Positions 53,341 to 61,848 of a stretch of 64,000 nucleotides of DNA are shown piece after piece (the first letter of the stretch is position 1; each line of letters opens with the position of its first letter). The translations under genes were made by a program, and so were the position numbers. Under the pieces are notes generated by a model. That model was not told the origin of the DNA. It saw only the letters and a list, made by a program, of their open reading frames with translations, and searched no databases. The stretch is from Erythrobacter sp. YT30 (GTDB lineage Bacteria > Pseudomonadota > Alphaproteobacteria > Sphingomonadales > Sphingomonadaceae), in assembly GCF_001542875.1 (NCBI RefSeq), contig NZ_LMAF01000002.1, positions 1,759,501-1,823,500 on the forward strand, given 5' to 3'.

Positions 53341-53627
53341 TGCCACCGTCACCAGAACTTGAATGAGAGATAGCTCCAAGGCCTTTCGCAACTGTGCATT
53401 AGCATTTCTGAGTGCTGCATCCATCACAGGTATTGGCATCGCGGTATATGTGGTCGCAAGACGAGTGCTGGCATTCAGATCCACAGCATTACTTTTATCA
53501 TTTCAGTCATTGCTCTCAACACCACCAATACGTGTGCGATGGCGAGCATCCAGTCGACTATCGCATCGAGTAACGAGGAGCTAGGCGATTGGTGCGCGAA
53601 TTGACGAGAGCGAATCTAGAGTAGAGC

Positions 53628-54242
53628 ATGGAAGAACTTCGGCCCCCAGTTGCCGCCCAAATGTCCCACATTGAATTCTCAAGATGGTATTGGTCGGTCG
53701 AATCCCTGCACATGTTTTGTGAACTTCTCGGTCTTCCCCGAAGCGGCACCAAGAGCCAACTGCGCGAGCGCATTGCGGCAAAGCTTGGTGGAACCGAGGC
53801 GGGCGCCTCTGAAACTCCAAAGCGCAAGCCCAAAAGCAGCTTCAATTGGGCGAAAGAACCGCTCGAAGCGACCACGATCATAACCGACAGCGTCTCATTC
53901 GGCCCAAATTTGCGAGGCTGGTTGAAGAAACAGATTGGCCCACGTTTCGTATGCCATTCGGACTTTATGGCATGGATCAAATCAAACGAGGGCGCGACCC
54001 TCGCTGATGCGATAGAGGCGTGGCACGAAATTGAGAGGGAGCGATCCCAACCCGGTTTCCGCCGTGAGATTGCTCTGTGCAACAATTACCTTCGATATCT
54101 ACGGGCCATTCGCGACGATTATCCAGACATGAGCCAGGAAGATGCTATGCGCTGCTGGCAAGAGAAGAAGTTACGGCCTGCGCAAGATGGCTTTGTGATA
54201 TATGAAAGAAACGACTTGCGTTTTATTGAGCAGGCAAAGTGA
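53628..54242 (+). CDS. SAP-domain / DUF6434 protein
   Basis: A 204-aa protein. Residues about 18-52 contain a SAP-like helix-extended loop-helix (RWYWSVESLHMFCELLGL, then RSGTKSQLRERIAAKL), a fold that often binds DNA. A basic spacer (KRKPKSSFNW) leads to a C-terminal domain with SFGPNLRGWLKKQIGPRF, FMAWIKSNEGATLADAIEAW and a final EDAMRCWQEKK, which matches what I recall of DUF6434. It stands alone with about 290 bases before and 500 bases after it without clear genes. DNA binding is plausible, but the biological role is unknown. Confidence 0.72.
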   Translation: MEELRPPVAAQMSHIEFSRWYWSVESLHMFCELLGLPRSGTKSQLRERIAAKLGGTEAGASETPKRKPKSSFNWAKEPLEATTIITDSVSFGPNLRGWLKKQIGPRFVCHSDFMAWIKSNEGATLADAIEAWHEIERERSQPGFRREIALCNNYLRYLRAIRDDYPDMSQEDAMRCWQEKKLRPAQDGFVIYERNDLRFIEQAK

Positions 54243-54747
54243 ACCGTCATGCTTCGGATCTATTGGTGGGAATACCAGCGATGTGAGGGCCCTCTCTTTA
54301 GCTGGCTTTGACACTTTCAAGACCTCGCGACATTGGATAAGTTGAGAGCATCACCACGAGTGGAATGGATTTCTCAATTGCCTGAGCAAAAGTGTGTAAT
54401 TTTCTGAGAAGCTCTAGCTTACGCATTAAGGCGATTTAGAAGCAGTAGCTTTCAAAAGACTCGCAGCTATGACTGAGGTCAATGCGGCCATCGCGATTGC
54501 GCCTAAACATTTGTGATCTTGCTAAACTCGCCTTCAATTCGGACTGACCCTTAATACCGGGAACCAAATCGGATACGTATTCGTTGCAGGCAATGACATC
54601 TCTTGGACGTCCAATAAAAATGACACCTCCTTTGTTGGATTGATATCGCAATTGCTTGGTCGCTGCGCTGAATTCATCAGTGCTGCCCACCCGCGCTGGC
54701 CGGAATCGTGATCGCCAACTTTCTGCGCCTCAAGAAGGGTGTGCACG
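54243..54747. other. 505-base region with one weak small frame
   Basis: No clear gene. A minus-strand frame from GTG 54690 to 54436 codes 84 residues with a protein-like middle (GGVIFIGRPRDVIACNEYVSDL) and a Cys-rich end, but lacks a good ribosome site and family. It could be a gene remnant. No terminator or RNA gene was recognised; the promoter of the efflux operon must lie at the right end. Confidence 0.35.
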
Positions 54748-55953
54748 ATGATGAAGCAGCTGCGTTCTTCCCATGTCGTTTATTGGCTAACCGCGCTGAT
54801 GGCTCTTGCCTTGGCCGGTTGTTCGGGGTCCCAGGGGGAGGGCGACGCGCCGCCGCCGGAGGTCACGGTCTCCAATCCCGAAATCCGCACGATCACCGAT
54901 TGGGACGAGTACACCGGACAGTTCGATGCCGTTGAAGGCGTTGAAGTGCGCGCGCGCGTGTCGGGTTATCTTGTCCAATCCCACTTCCGCGAAGGGGCGC
55001 TGGTGCGCCGGGGGCAGTTGCTCTTCACGATTGATCCAAGGCCTTTCCAAGCTGAAGTGGCGAGGGCCGAGGCGGATTTGCAGGCAGCCTTGACGCGGCG
55101 CGATTTGGCTCAGGCCGATCTTGGCCGGGCAGAGTATCTCCTTGAAGAAGAAGCCATTTCGAAAGAGGAATTTGATTCCCGTACGCAGGCGCGCCGCGAA
55201 ACAATTGCTGCGGTTGCCGCAGCCGAGGCGACATTGCGGCAGGCGAAGCTCGACCTTGGCTTTACCCGTGTCACTTCTCCCATCGCCGGAAGAGTGGGCG
55301 CGCGAGAGGTGACTTCGGGCAATCTCGTCTCGGGAAGCGGCGCGCAGTCGACCATTCTCACCACCGTGTTCGCGCTCGATCCGATCGAATTTATCTTCAC
55401 TGCGGATGAAGCGGCTTACCTTAAATACCGTCGTCAGGCTCGCGAGGGCACTCGACCATCTTCGCGCGATATCGCCAATCCTGTGATGCTCCGGCTGCAG
55501 GATGAAGAGGAATTCGTGCACAGCGGCCGTATGAGCTTTGTCGATAACGCCATCGATACGCAGACCGGCACGGTCGAGGGGCGCGCTCTGTTCGACAATC
55601 CCGATGGCCTATTCATTCCCGGCATGTTCGGTCGCTTGAGGCTGCTCGGTTCGGGAGAATACGACGCAATGCTCGTGCCCGATGAGGCCATTCTTTCCGA
55701 TCAATCGAACAAGATCGTCATGATCGTCGATAGCGATAATGTTGTGCAGGCGCGCCCCGTTGAACTTGGCCGTGTGCTGGATGATGGAATGCGCGTGATC
55801 CAAGGCGGTATCGAAAAAGGGGACCGCGTGATCACCGGCGGGCTTATGCGGGCGCGCCCGGGCAATCCGGTCACCATTGCGGGTGACAAACCGCCGCCGG
55901 AAGAAAATGCAAAAAGTGAGGATGACGCTGCCGAAATGGCAGCGGCACAATGA
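54748..55953 (+). CDS. RND efflux periplasmic adaptor (membrane fusion protein, lipoprotein)
   Basis: A 401-aa lipoprotein with lipobox LAGC (Cys25). The lipoyl/barrel-sandwich halves are visible (VEGVEVRARVSGYLVQSHFR and LGFTRVTSPIAGRVG) around a coiled-coil hairpin at about 100-175 (EADLQAALTRRDLAQADLG). The beta-barrel and membrane-proximal domains follow, with a disordered acidic tail. It bridges the RND pump and the outer-membrane channel (AcrA/MexA group). The start is ATG 54748, served by AAGG at 54735-54738; GTG 54739 is upstream in frame. It overlaps the pump gene by four bases. No local repressor gene is present. Confidence 0.92.
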   Translation: MMKQLRSSHVVYWLTALMALALAGCSGSQGEGDAPPPEVTVSNPEIRTITDWDEYTGQFDAVEGVEVRARVSGYLVQSHFREGALVRRGQLLFTIDPRPFQAEVARAEADLQAALTRRDLAQADLGRAEYLLEEEAISKEEFDSRTQARRETIAAVAAAEATLRQAKLDLGFTRVTSPIAGRVGAREVTSGNLVSGSGAQSTILTTVFALDPIEFIFTADEAAYLKYRRQAREGTRPSSRDIANPVMLRLQDEEEFVHSGRMSFVDNAIDTQTGTVEGRALFDNPDGLFIPGMFGRLRLLGSGEYDAMLVPDEAILSDQSNKIVMIVDSDNVVQARPVELGRVLDDGMRVIQGGIEKGDRVITGGLMRARPGNPVTIAGDKPPPEENAKSEDDAAEMAAAQ

Positions 55954-58900
55954 AGTTTCCGCACTTTTTCATCGAGCGCCCGATCTTTGCGGCGGTTGTT
56001 TCCATCCTGATCGTGCTGTTTGGCGCGGTAAGCTATTTCAGTCTTCCGGTCTCGCAATACCCTGAGATTGCACCTCCGACGATCACCGTCACAGCAACAT
56101 ATCCGGGTGCCGGTGCAGATGTGGTGGCAGATACGGTCGCAACACCGATTGAGCAGGAGCTCAACGGGGTGGAGAATATGCTCTACCTTTCGAGCCAGGC
56201 GACCGATGATGGCCGATTGACGATCACAGTGACGTTTGCGCTCGGCACCGATCTCGATGCTGCGCAGGTTCTCGTTCAAAACCGGGTCTCGATTGCAGAG
56301 CCGCGCTTGCCAGAGGCGGTGCGGCGACTGGGTGTAATCACACAGAAAAGTTCGCCGGATCTGTTGACGGTGATCCACCTCTATTCACCCGATGAAAGCC
56401 GCAGCCAGCTTTACATCTCCAATTACGCGCTGCTGCAAATCCGCGACACCCTTGCCCGGCTTGACGGGGTGGGTTCGATCACGATCTTTGGTGCGCGCGA
56501 ATATTCGATGCGCGTCTGGCTCGACCCGGAACGAATGAGTGCGCTTGGAATCACGCCCCAGGATGTTGTGGGCGCGTTGCGTGCGCAAAATGTTCAAGTG
56601 GCATCAGGTACGTTGGGGCAGCCTCCGGTCGAAGGTACGACCGCGAGGCAGATCGCAGTGCGAACGCTTGGCCGTCTGGAAGATCCCGATCAATTTGCTG
56701 ATGTGGTCGTGCGCACCGGAAGCAATGGGCGTCAGGTAAGGGTCAGCGATGTGGGCCGCGTGGAACTGGGCGCGCAGGATTATTCTACCAACGCATATCT
56801 GGACGACAGCCCTGCGGTCGCGATTGCTGTTTCCCAGCGTCCTGGCTCCAACGCCTTGGACACGGCCGCGCGACTTGAAGAGACCATCGAGGAATTGAGC
56901 GAGCGGTTTCCGCAAGGCCTTGAATACGACATCATCTACAATCCGACGGAATTCATCGCCGAAGGCGTCAACGAAGTTTACGTGACGATTGGTGAGGCTG
57001 TGATCCTCGTTTCGATTGTCGTTTTCGTCTTCCTCCAAAGTTGGCGTGCAGCGATCATCCCAATCCTTGCAATCCCGGTATCCTTGATCGGGACGTTCTC
57101 GGTAATGGCCGGGCTTGGGTTTTCGGTGAACAATCTCACCCTGTTCGGAATGGTGCTAGCCATCGGGATTGTCGTTGATGACGCGATTGTCGTTGTCGAG
57201 AATGTCGAGAGAGAATTGCGAAACGGAAAGTCGCCCAAGGAGGCGGCCCACGCGACGATGGACGAAGTTGGAGGAGCGCTGATCGCCATCGCGCTGGTTC
57301 TTTCAGCCGTGTTCATACCGACCGCCTTCATCTCGGGTATTCAGGGGCAATTCTATCAGCAATTCGCACTGACGATCGCTACAGCGACGATCTTTTCCGC
57401 TTTCAACTCGCTCACGCTTTCGCCCGCCCTTGCAGCGATCCTTCTGCGGCACGAAGAGCCCGAAGAAGGCGAGGAAGCAGAGGCGCTGGAAGCCAGTGAC
57501 GCCGAAAGCGAGGCAAGCGGCGCACGCGGCAGGCTTGCGACAATCGGCTTAAAAGCAAAAGCGCTAGGCCAAAGGTTTTTCGACTGGTTCAACGAGAAGT
57601 TCGATTGGCTTAGCAACAAATACGCCGATACGACGGGCAAGATCGTCAAACGCACGGGGATCGTCATGATCATCTACGCGCTGCTGATCGGCGCGACCGT
57701 GTGGCGTTTCAACGATACGCCCACCGGCTTCATCCCTGAGCAGGATCAGGGTTATCTGATTGTCGCCATCCAACTGCCTCCGGGATCATCGCTTGATCGG
57801 ACCGATGCGGTCTTACAGGAGGCGACCGACATCATCCTGTCGACCGACGGGTTTGCCAACACCGCTGGCTTTGCCGGTTTTAACGGCGCGACTTTCACCA
57901 ATTCGCCCAATGCAGGCGCGATCTTCTCAGTGATGGAGCCGTTCGCAGATCGCCCGCCCGCACCTGAAATGCTGGCAACGCTCAACCAAAGGCTGGCCGC
58001 GATTGACGAGGCTTTCATCATTGTGATCGCGCCGCCGCCCGTGCGCGGGATCGGCAATTCGGGCGGTTTCCGCATGATGGTTCAGGATCGCGGTGGCCGA
58101 GGTGCTCGTGCGCTCAACGATGCGACTAACGAACTCATCGGCGCTGCCAACTCCGACCCGCGCCTGCAAAATGTCTTCACCGTGTATGAGACAGGCACGC
58201 CGCAGCTTTATCTCGATATCGACCGGGTGAAAGCCCAACAACTTGGCGTTCCAGTAGGCGATCTCTTCGGCACGCTGGAGACCTATCTCGGCTCGTCCTT
58301 TGTCAATGATTTCAACCTTCTTGGCCGGACTTACCGCGTCACAGCGCAGGCCGATGCGCCATTCCGGATGAACGAAAGCGATATCGCCAACCTATACACT
58401 CGCAATGCATCGACCGGAGAAATGGTGCCGATGGGTAGCGTGGTGAATTTCCGGGATATCACAGGGCCATCGCGTCAGCCGCGCTACAACCTTTATGGCG
58501 CGGCAGAAGTCGATGGCAGCGCAGCGCAAGGGTACAGCTCTGGCGAAGCGATCGCTGCGATGGAGGAAATCGCAGCTGAGACTTTACCCGACGGGTTCGA
58601 TTTTGAGTGGACAGGACTTGCCTACCAAGAGACCAACGCAGGTTCGACGGCCAGCCTCGTTTTCGTATTCGCCGTGATCGTGATTTTCCTGCTTCTGGCC
58701 GCTCAGTATGAAAGCTGGCTGCTGCCGCTGTCGATCATTTTGATCGTGCCGATGTGCCTGTTATCGGCGATCATCGGCGTCAACATTCGGGGCATCGATA
58801 ACAACATTCTGACGCAGATCGGGCTTGTCGTATTGATCGGCCTTGCATCAAAGAACGCGATCCTCATCGTCGAATTTGCGCGTCAGCGCGAAGATGCGGG

Positions 58901-59240
58901 CATGGACTTGGTTGATGCTGCGGTAGAGGCAGCACGTCTCCGCCTTCGCCCTATTCTCATGACAAGCTTTGCCTTCATTCTCGGCGTGGTCCCACTTGTT
59001 ATTGCGAGCGGTGCTGGCTTCGAAATGCGCCAATCGCTTGGCACTGCCGTGTTCGCTGGCATGATCGGCGTTACGATTTTCGGCCTGTTCTTCACGCCAG
59101 CATTCTACGTCTTGTGTCGCAAGCTGGGTGATTGGCTGTCGGCTCGCAAAGAGGCGAAAGCGGAAGCCAAGGAGGCTGAAGACAGCGACGATGATGATGC
59201 GAGCCCGGCGAGCGATACACCAGAGGGAGCGCCGGCATGA
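55950..59240 (+). CDS. RND multidrug efflux pump, HAE-1 family (AcrB/MexB-like)
   Basis: A 1096-aa inner-membrane proton antiporter. The N-terminus FPHFFIERPIFAAVVSILIVL is the standard AcrB opening. The proton-relay pair D410-D411 is in IGIVVDDAIVVVENVER of TM4. The two large periplasmic loops and a second set of helices ending GLFFTPAFYVL are present. The central cytoplasmic linker (about residues 500-560) carries an extra Glu/Ala-rich stretch (EEGEEAEALEASDAESEASG), and the C-terminus is a charged tail, making it longer than AcrB (1049 aa). It exports drugs, detergents or signals with the adjacent adaptor and channel. Coupled by ATGA overlaps to both neighbours. Confidence 0.94.
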   Translation: MKFPHFFIERPIFAAVVSILIVLFGAVSYFSLPVSQYPEIAPPTITVTATYPGAGADVVADTVATPIEQELNGVENMLYLSSQATDDGRLTITVTFALGTDLDAAQVLVQNRVSIAEPRLPEAVRRLGVITQKSSPDLLTVIHLYSPDESRSQLYISNYALLQIRDTLARLDGVGSITIFGAREYSMRVWLDPERMSALGITPQDVVGALRAQNVQVASGTLGQPPVEGTTARQIAVRTLGRLEDPDQFADVVVRTGSNGRQVRVSDVGRVELGAQDYSTNAYLDDSPAVAIAVSQRPGSNALDTAARLEETIEELSERFPQGLEYDIIYNPTEFIAEGVNEVYVTIGEAVILVSIVVFVFLQSWRAAIIPILAIPVSLIGTFSVMAGLGFSVNNLTLFGMVLAIGIVVDDAIVVVENVERELRNGKSPKEAAHATMDEVGGALIAIALVLSAVFIPTAFISGIQGQFYQQFALTIATATIFSAFNSLTLSPALAAILLRHEEPEEGEEAEALEASDAESEASGARGRLATIGLKAKALGQRFFDWFNEKFDWLSNKYADTTGKIVKRTGIVMIIYALLIGATVWRFNDTPTGFIPEQDQGYLIVAIQLPPGSSLDRTDAVLQEATDIILSTDGFANTAGFAGFNGATFTNSPNAGAIFSVMEPFADRPPAPEMLATLNQRLAAIDEAFIIVIAPPPVRGIGNSGGFRMMVQDRGGRGARALNDATNELIGAANSDPRLQNVFTVYETGTPQLYLDIDRVKAQQLGVPVGDLFGTLETYLGSSFVNDFNLLGRTYRVTAQADAPFRMNESDIANLYTRNASTGEMVPMGSVVNFRDITGPSRQPRYNLYGAAEVDGSAAQGYSSGEAIAAMEEIAAETLPDGFDFEWTGLAYQETNAGSTASLVFVFAVIVIFLLLAAQYESWLLPLSIILIVPMCLLSAIIGVNIRGIDNNILTQIGLVVLIGLASKNAILIVEFARQREDAGMDLVDAAVEAARLRLRPILMTSFAFILGVVPLVIASGAGFEMRQSLGTAVFAGMIGVTIFGLFFTPAFYVLCRKLGDWLSARKEAKAEAKEAEDSDDDDASPASDTPEGAPA

Positions 59241-60691
59241 TGCGCAAGGCAATCTCCGCAGCAGCCATAGCGCTAAGCCTTTCCGCCTGCATTACCGTGC
59301 GCGACTATGACGGCCCGCCCGCTGACCCAATCGCACAAGGCGAACCCTTGCTGCGCGCAGACGGTGAAGGGCTCGTCGCCGAAGAGCCCGTTATCGAATG
59401 GTGGCGCGAATTGGGAGAGGACGATCTCAACGCCCTCATCGCGCAGGTGTTTGCCAACAATCGCGACAGGGCGGAGGCCGAGGCTAACCTGCGCGCATCG
59501 CGTGCCGCCCTCCGCATTACGCAGCGTGATTTTCTGCCAAATGGCAATGTCAGTGGCTCTTACCAGCGGCAAGGCGTCGCTGAGAACGCGCAGTTCTTTC
59601 AGGGGATCGGCTCAGTTCCCGATTTCGATCTTTACGACGTGACGTTCGATGCATCGTGGGAGATTGACCTGTTCGGACGCCTTGACGCGCGCCGTGATGC
59701 GGCTCGTGCGGATTTTCAGGCTGCAATCGCATCGCGCGATGACCTCCTCGTAAGTCTCGCTGCCGAAACGGCGTCTGCTTATGTGACGCTTCGTGGAGCT
59801 CAGGAACAGTTGGCGGTCGCTGAGCGCAACGCCACCAATCAGCGCGAATCCTATCGGCTAACGCAAATCCTCAAGGAGGGCGGGCGCGGAACCCGGCTAG
59901 ATGTTGAGCGTGCGCGTGCGCAGCTTGATCAGACGCTCGCTTTGATTCCCCCATTGCGCGCAACCATTGATCGCAACATCTTTCGCCTCTCCGTTCTGGC
60001 AGGCCAGCCGCCCGCATCACTGGTGGACACGCTTTCGGGGATTGAGGACTTGCCCGAAATGCCGGCTCTCGTGGCCGTGGGTGATGCGTCGTCACTCCTG
60101 CGACGGCGGCCCGATATCAGAAGAGTGGAACGCGAACTTGCCGCAGCCAGCGAGAGAGTCGGCGAAGCGGCAGCCGATTTCTTCCCAACCGTCAGCATTG
60201 GCGGATCGGTTGGGCTAAGCTCGCAAAACATCGGTGATCTGACCGAGCAGAACTCGCTCGCCTACGCGTTTGGTCCGCAGCTTATCTGGAACATCCTCGA
60301 TTTCGGACGCATTCGGGCGCGGGTTGATCAGAATGATGAACTGTCGAAAGCGGCTGCCGCGCGATATGAGCAGACGGTGCTTTTGGCGCTTGAGGAAACC
60401 GAAAACTCACTGACTTCATACACCAACGAACTTCGCCGAGAGGCCTTGCTGCGCGATTCTGCTGAGGCATCGAAAGAGGCCGCGCGCCTTGCGCGGCTGC
60501 GCTATCAATACGGCGTTGATGATTTCCTCGAAGTGCTGGATGCAGAGCGTGTGGCGCTCGAAAACGAAACGCAACACGTGGTCAGCCGCACGCAAACCTT
60601 TATCCAGTTGATTGCAATCTACAAAGCGCTTGGAGGAGGCTGGCAATCAGACACCGCGCAACAGCCGGGTACGCGACAAGGAAGCGAGTAA
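59237..60691 (+). CDS. RND outer-membrane channel lipoprotein (OprM/NodT-like)
   Basis: A 484-aa outer-membrane factor. The lipobox LSAC places the lipid at Cys18. The duplicated TolC-type repeat is visible: WWRELGEDDLNALIAQVFANN, FDASWEIDLFGRLDARRD, LRRRPDIRRVERELAAAS and FGPQLIWNILDFGRIRARV. It forms the trimeric exit duct of the pump. ATG 59237 overlaps the pump stop (ATGA). It is the last gene of the operon; no obvious terminator hairpin follows. Confidence 0.92.
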   Translation: MMRKAISAAAIALSLSACITVRDYDGPPADPIAQGEPLLRADGEGLVAEEPVIEWWRELGEDDLNALIAQVFANNRDRAEAEANLRASRAALRITQRDFLPNGNVSGSYQRQGVAENAQFFQGIGSVPDFDLYDVTFDASWEIDLFGRLDARRDAARADFQAAIASRDDLLVSLAAETASAYVTLRGAQEQLAVAERNATNQRESYRLTQILKEGGRGTRLDVERARAQLDQTLALIPPLRATIDRNIFRLSVLAGQPPASLVDTLSGIEDLPEMPALVAVGDASSLLRRRPDIRRVERELAAASERVGEAAADFFPTVSIGGSVGLSSQNIGDLTEQNSLAYAFGPQLIWNILDFGRIRARVDQNDELSKAAAARYEQTVLLALEETENSLTSYTNELRREALLRDSAEASKEAARLARLRYQYGVDDFLEVLDAERVALENETQHVVSRTQTFIQLIAIYKALGGGWQSDTAQQPGTRQGSE

Positions 60692-61139
60692 TTAGATCCG
60701 CGGTCTGGTGGCGGTCAGCAATCGGTCAGTGAGATCTCAAGAAAATGGTGGCGCGGTAAAGACTGTACTTTCCATCGTCTTGTCTGAAGTTCAATCTCTC
60801 CTGCTCGAAACTGCGATCATCTACCTGCATGAAGGATAGGTCCGCTAACACTATGGCTACAGGAAAGAGCAAGCTGCACGGATCACTCCACCAACCTAAA
60901 TTCGGTTGGGCTCCTGTTTGAGCGCGCCAATGCTCCAGCTATTCGGAATAGGAATTGAGCTGAATCTGTGATGCCAATTCCAGCCGCAGTCAGAAAACCT
61001 ACCTGTAGAATCTAGGCTCTAGTGCTTTCCATCACCACAGAAAGGCAATTCCACCCACCCTAGGATGTTCCCTTAGTGAGTGTCCTCTGTCCGGTGGCTA
61101 GCACTTCCAGATCTAGCTTTGATCTTTGGGAGTTTTGAT
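60692..61139. other. 448-base region without a gene
   Basis: No coding frame with a plausible start and family was found. A short hairpin CCAACC/GGTTGG at 60891-60909 has no T-run. The G+C content is lower here than in the flanking genes. The promoter for the host-attachment gene must be near the right end, with GGGAG at 61128-61132 as its ribosome site. Confidence 0.4.
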
Positions 61140-61583
61140 ATGAGGATTGCTACGGGCACGATGGTGATGGCTCTTGATGGCAGTAAGATGCAATTGTTCA
61201 GGAACTCCGGCGACACTCGCAAACCTGTGCTTCAACTGCTCGCTTCCGAGCAGAATGAAAACCCGCGATCAAGCAGTCAGGGCTCGGATCGTCCGGGCCG
61301 ATCATTCTCCAGCGCTTCGCCCAGGCGGAGCGCAATGAGCGAAACCGACCTGCATGAACGGGCAGAACAGGAATTCACACGCAGCGCTTTGGCAACTCTC
61401 GACAAGTATCAGTCGGAAGAAGGCGGCGGTGTCATCGTGCTTGCTGCACCGTCAGTGCTTGGCGAACTCCGTAAGTGCTGTCCGGAAAAGCTGAAGCCAG
61501 CGATCCTTGCGGAGATTGACAAGGATGTCGTCAATCACGCGCCAGAGCAAATCGTATCGATCATTTCTTTGAGAGAGACTTGA
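61140..61583 (+). CDS. Host-attachment family protein
   Basis: A 147-aa protein of the family named after an Agrobacterium host-attachment protein. Features are GTMVMALDGSKMQLFRNSGD at the start, a basic disordered middle (SSQGSDRPGRSFSSASPRRS), and GGVIVLAAPSVLGELRKCC near residues 98-116. The fold is related to archaeal release-factor-like (baeRF) domains; a direct attachment role is not proven for most members. ATG 61140 has GGGAG eight bases upstream. A small proline-rich gene follows 44 bases later. Such genes often accompany stress-associated metallo-beta-lactamase and CBS genes, as here on the opposite strand. Confidence 0.75.
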   Translation: MRIATGTMVMALDGSKMQLFRNSGDTRKPVLQLLASEQNENPRSSSQGSDRPGRSFSSASPRRSAMSETDLHERAEQEFTRSALATLDKYQSEEGGGVIVLAAPSVLGELRKCCPEKLKPAILAEIDKDVVNHAPEQIVSIISLRET

Positions 61584-61627
61584 CCAATCCTGCCGACTTC
61601 TTTGCATTTTCGAACGGAGACACCTCT

Positions 61628-61795
61628 ATGGCTACCCAACCTCCAGAGCCAGACCGTATAGAGCCGAAAGCGCCGCCGGAGCGCCCCGCGCGCGAGCCTG
61701 CTCCTGACCCTGCCCAACCACCAGAAACCGAGCCACTACAGCCGGGTATAAACGAACCTGGTACCTCGCCAGATGAGTTTCCCACTCCGGAGTGA
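61628..61795 (+). CDS. Small proline-rich protein (55 aa)
   Basis: A 55-residue, acidic, Pro/Glu-dominated ORF (PPERPAREPAPDPAQPPETE) with no hydrophobic segment. ATG 61628 has ACGGAGA eight bases upstream. It follows the host-attachment gene by 44 bases and is probably co-transcribed. It resembles small disordered proteins seen near stress genes in Sphingomonadales; no function can be given. Confidence 0.55.
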   Translation: MATQPPEPDRIEPKAPPERPAREPAPDPAQPPETEPLQPGINEPGTSPDEFPTPE

Positions 61796-61848
61796 ATGTT
61801 GGTTCTTGGCAGCCGTTTGGTGAGGCTGTCTCAGCAGTGCAGCCGTGC

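Noticed and set aside
52972..53484. Minus-strand 170-residue frame over the end of the DUF2891 gene
   Set aside because: Mostly antisense to DUF2891; the part outside it is short and has no recognisable family.
53363..53584. Plus-strand 73-residue frame with a hydrophobic N-terminus after DUF2891
   Set aside because: No ribosome site, abrupt Arg/Ser-rich tail and no family; left as non-coding.
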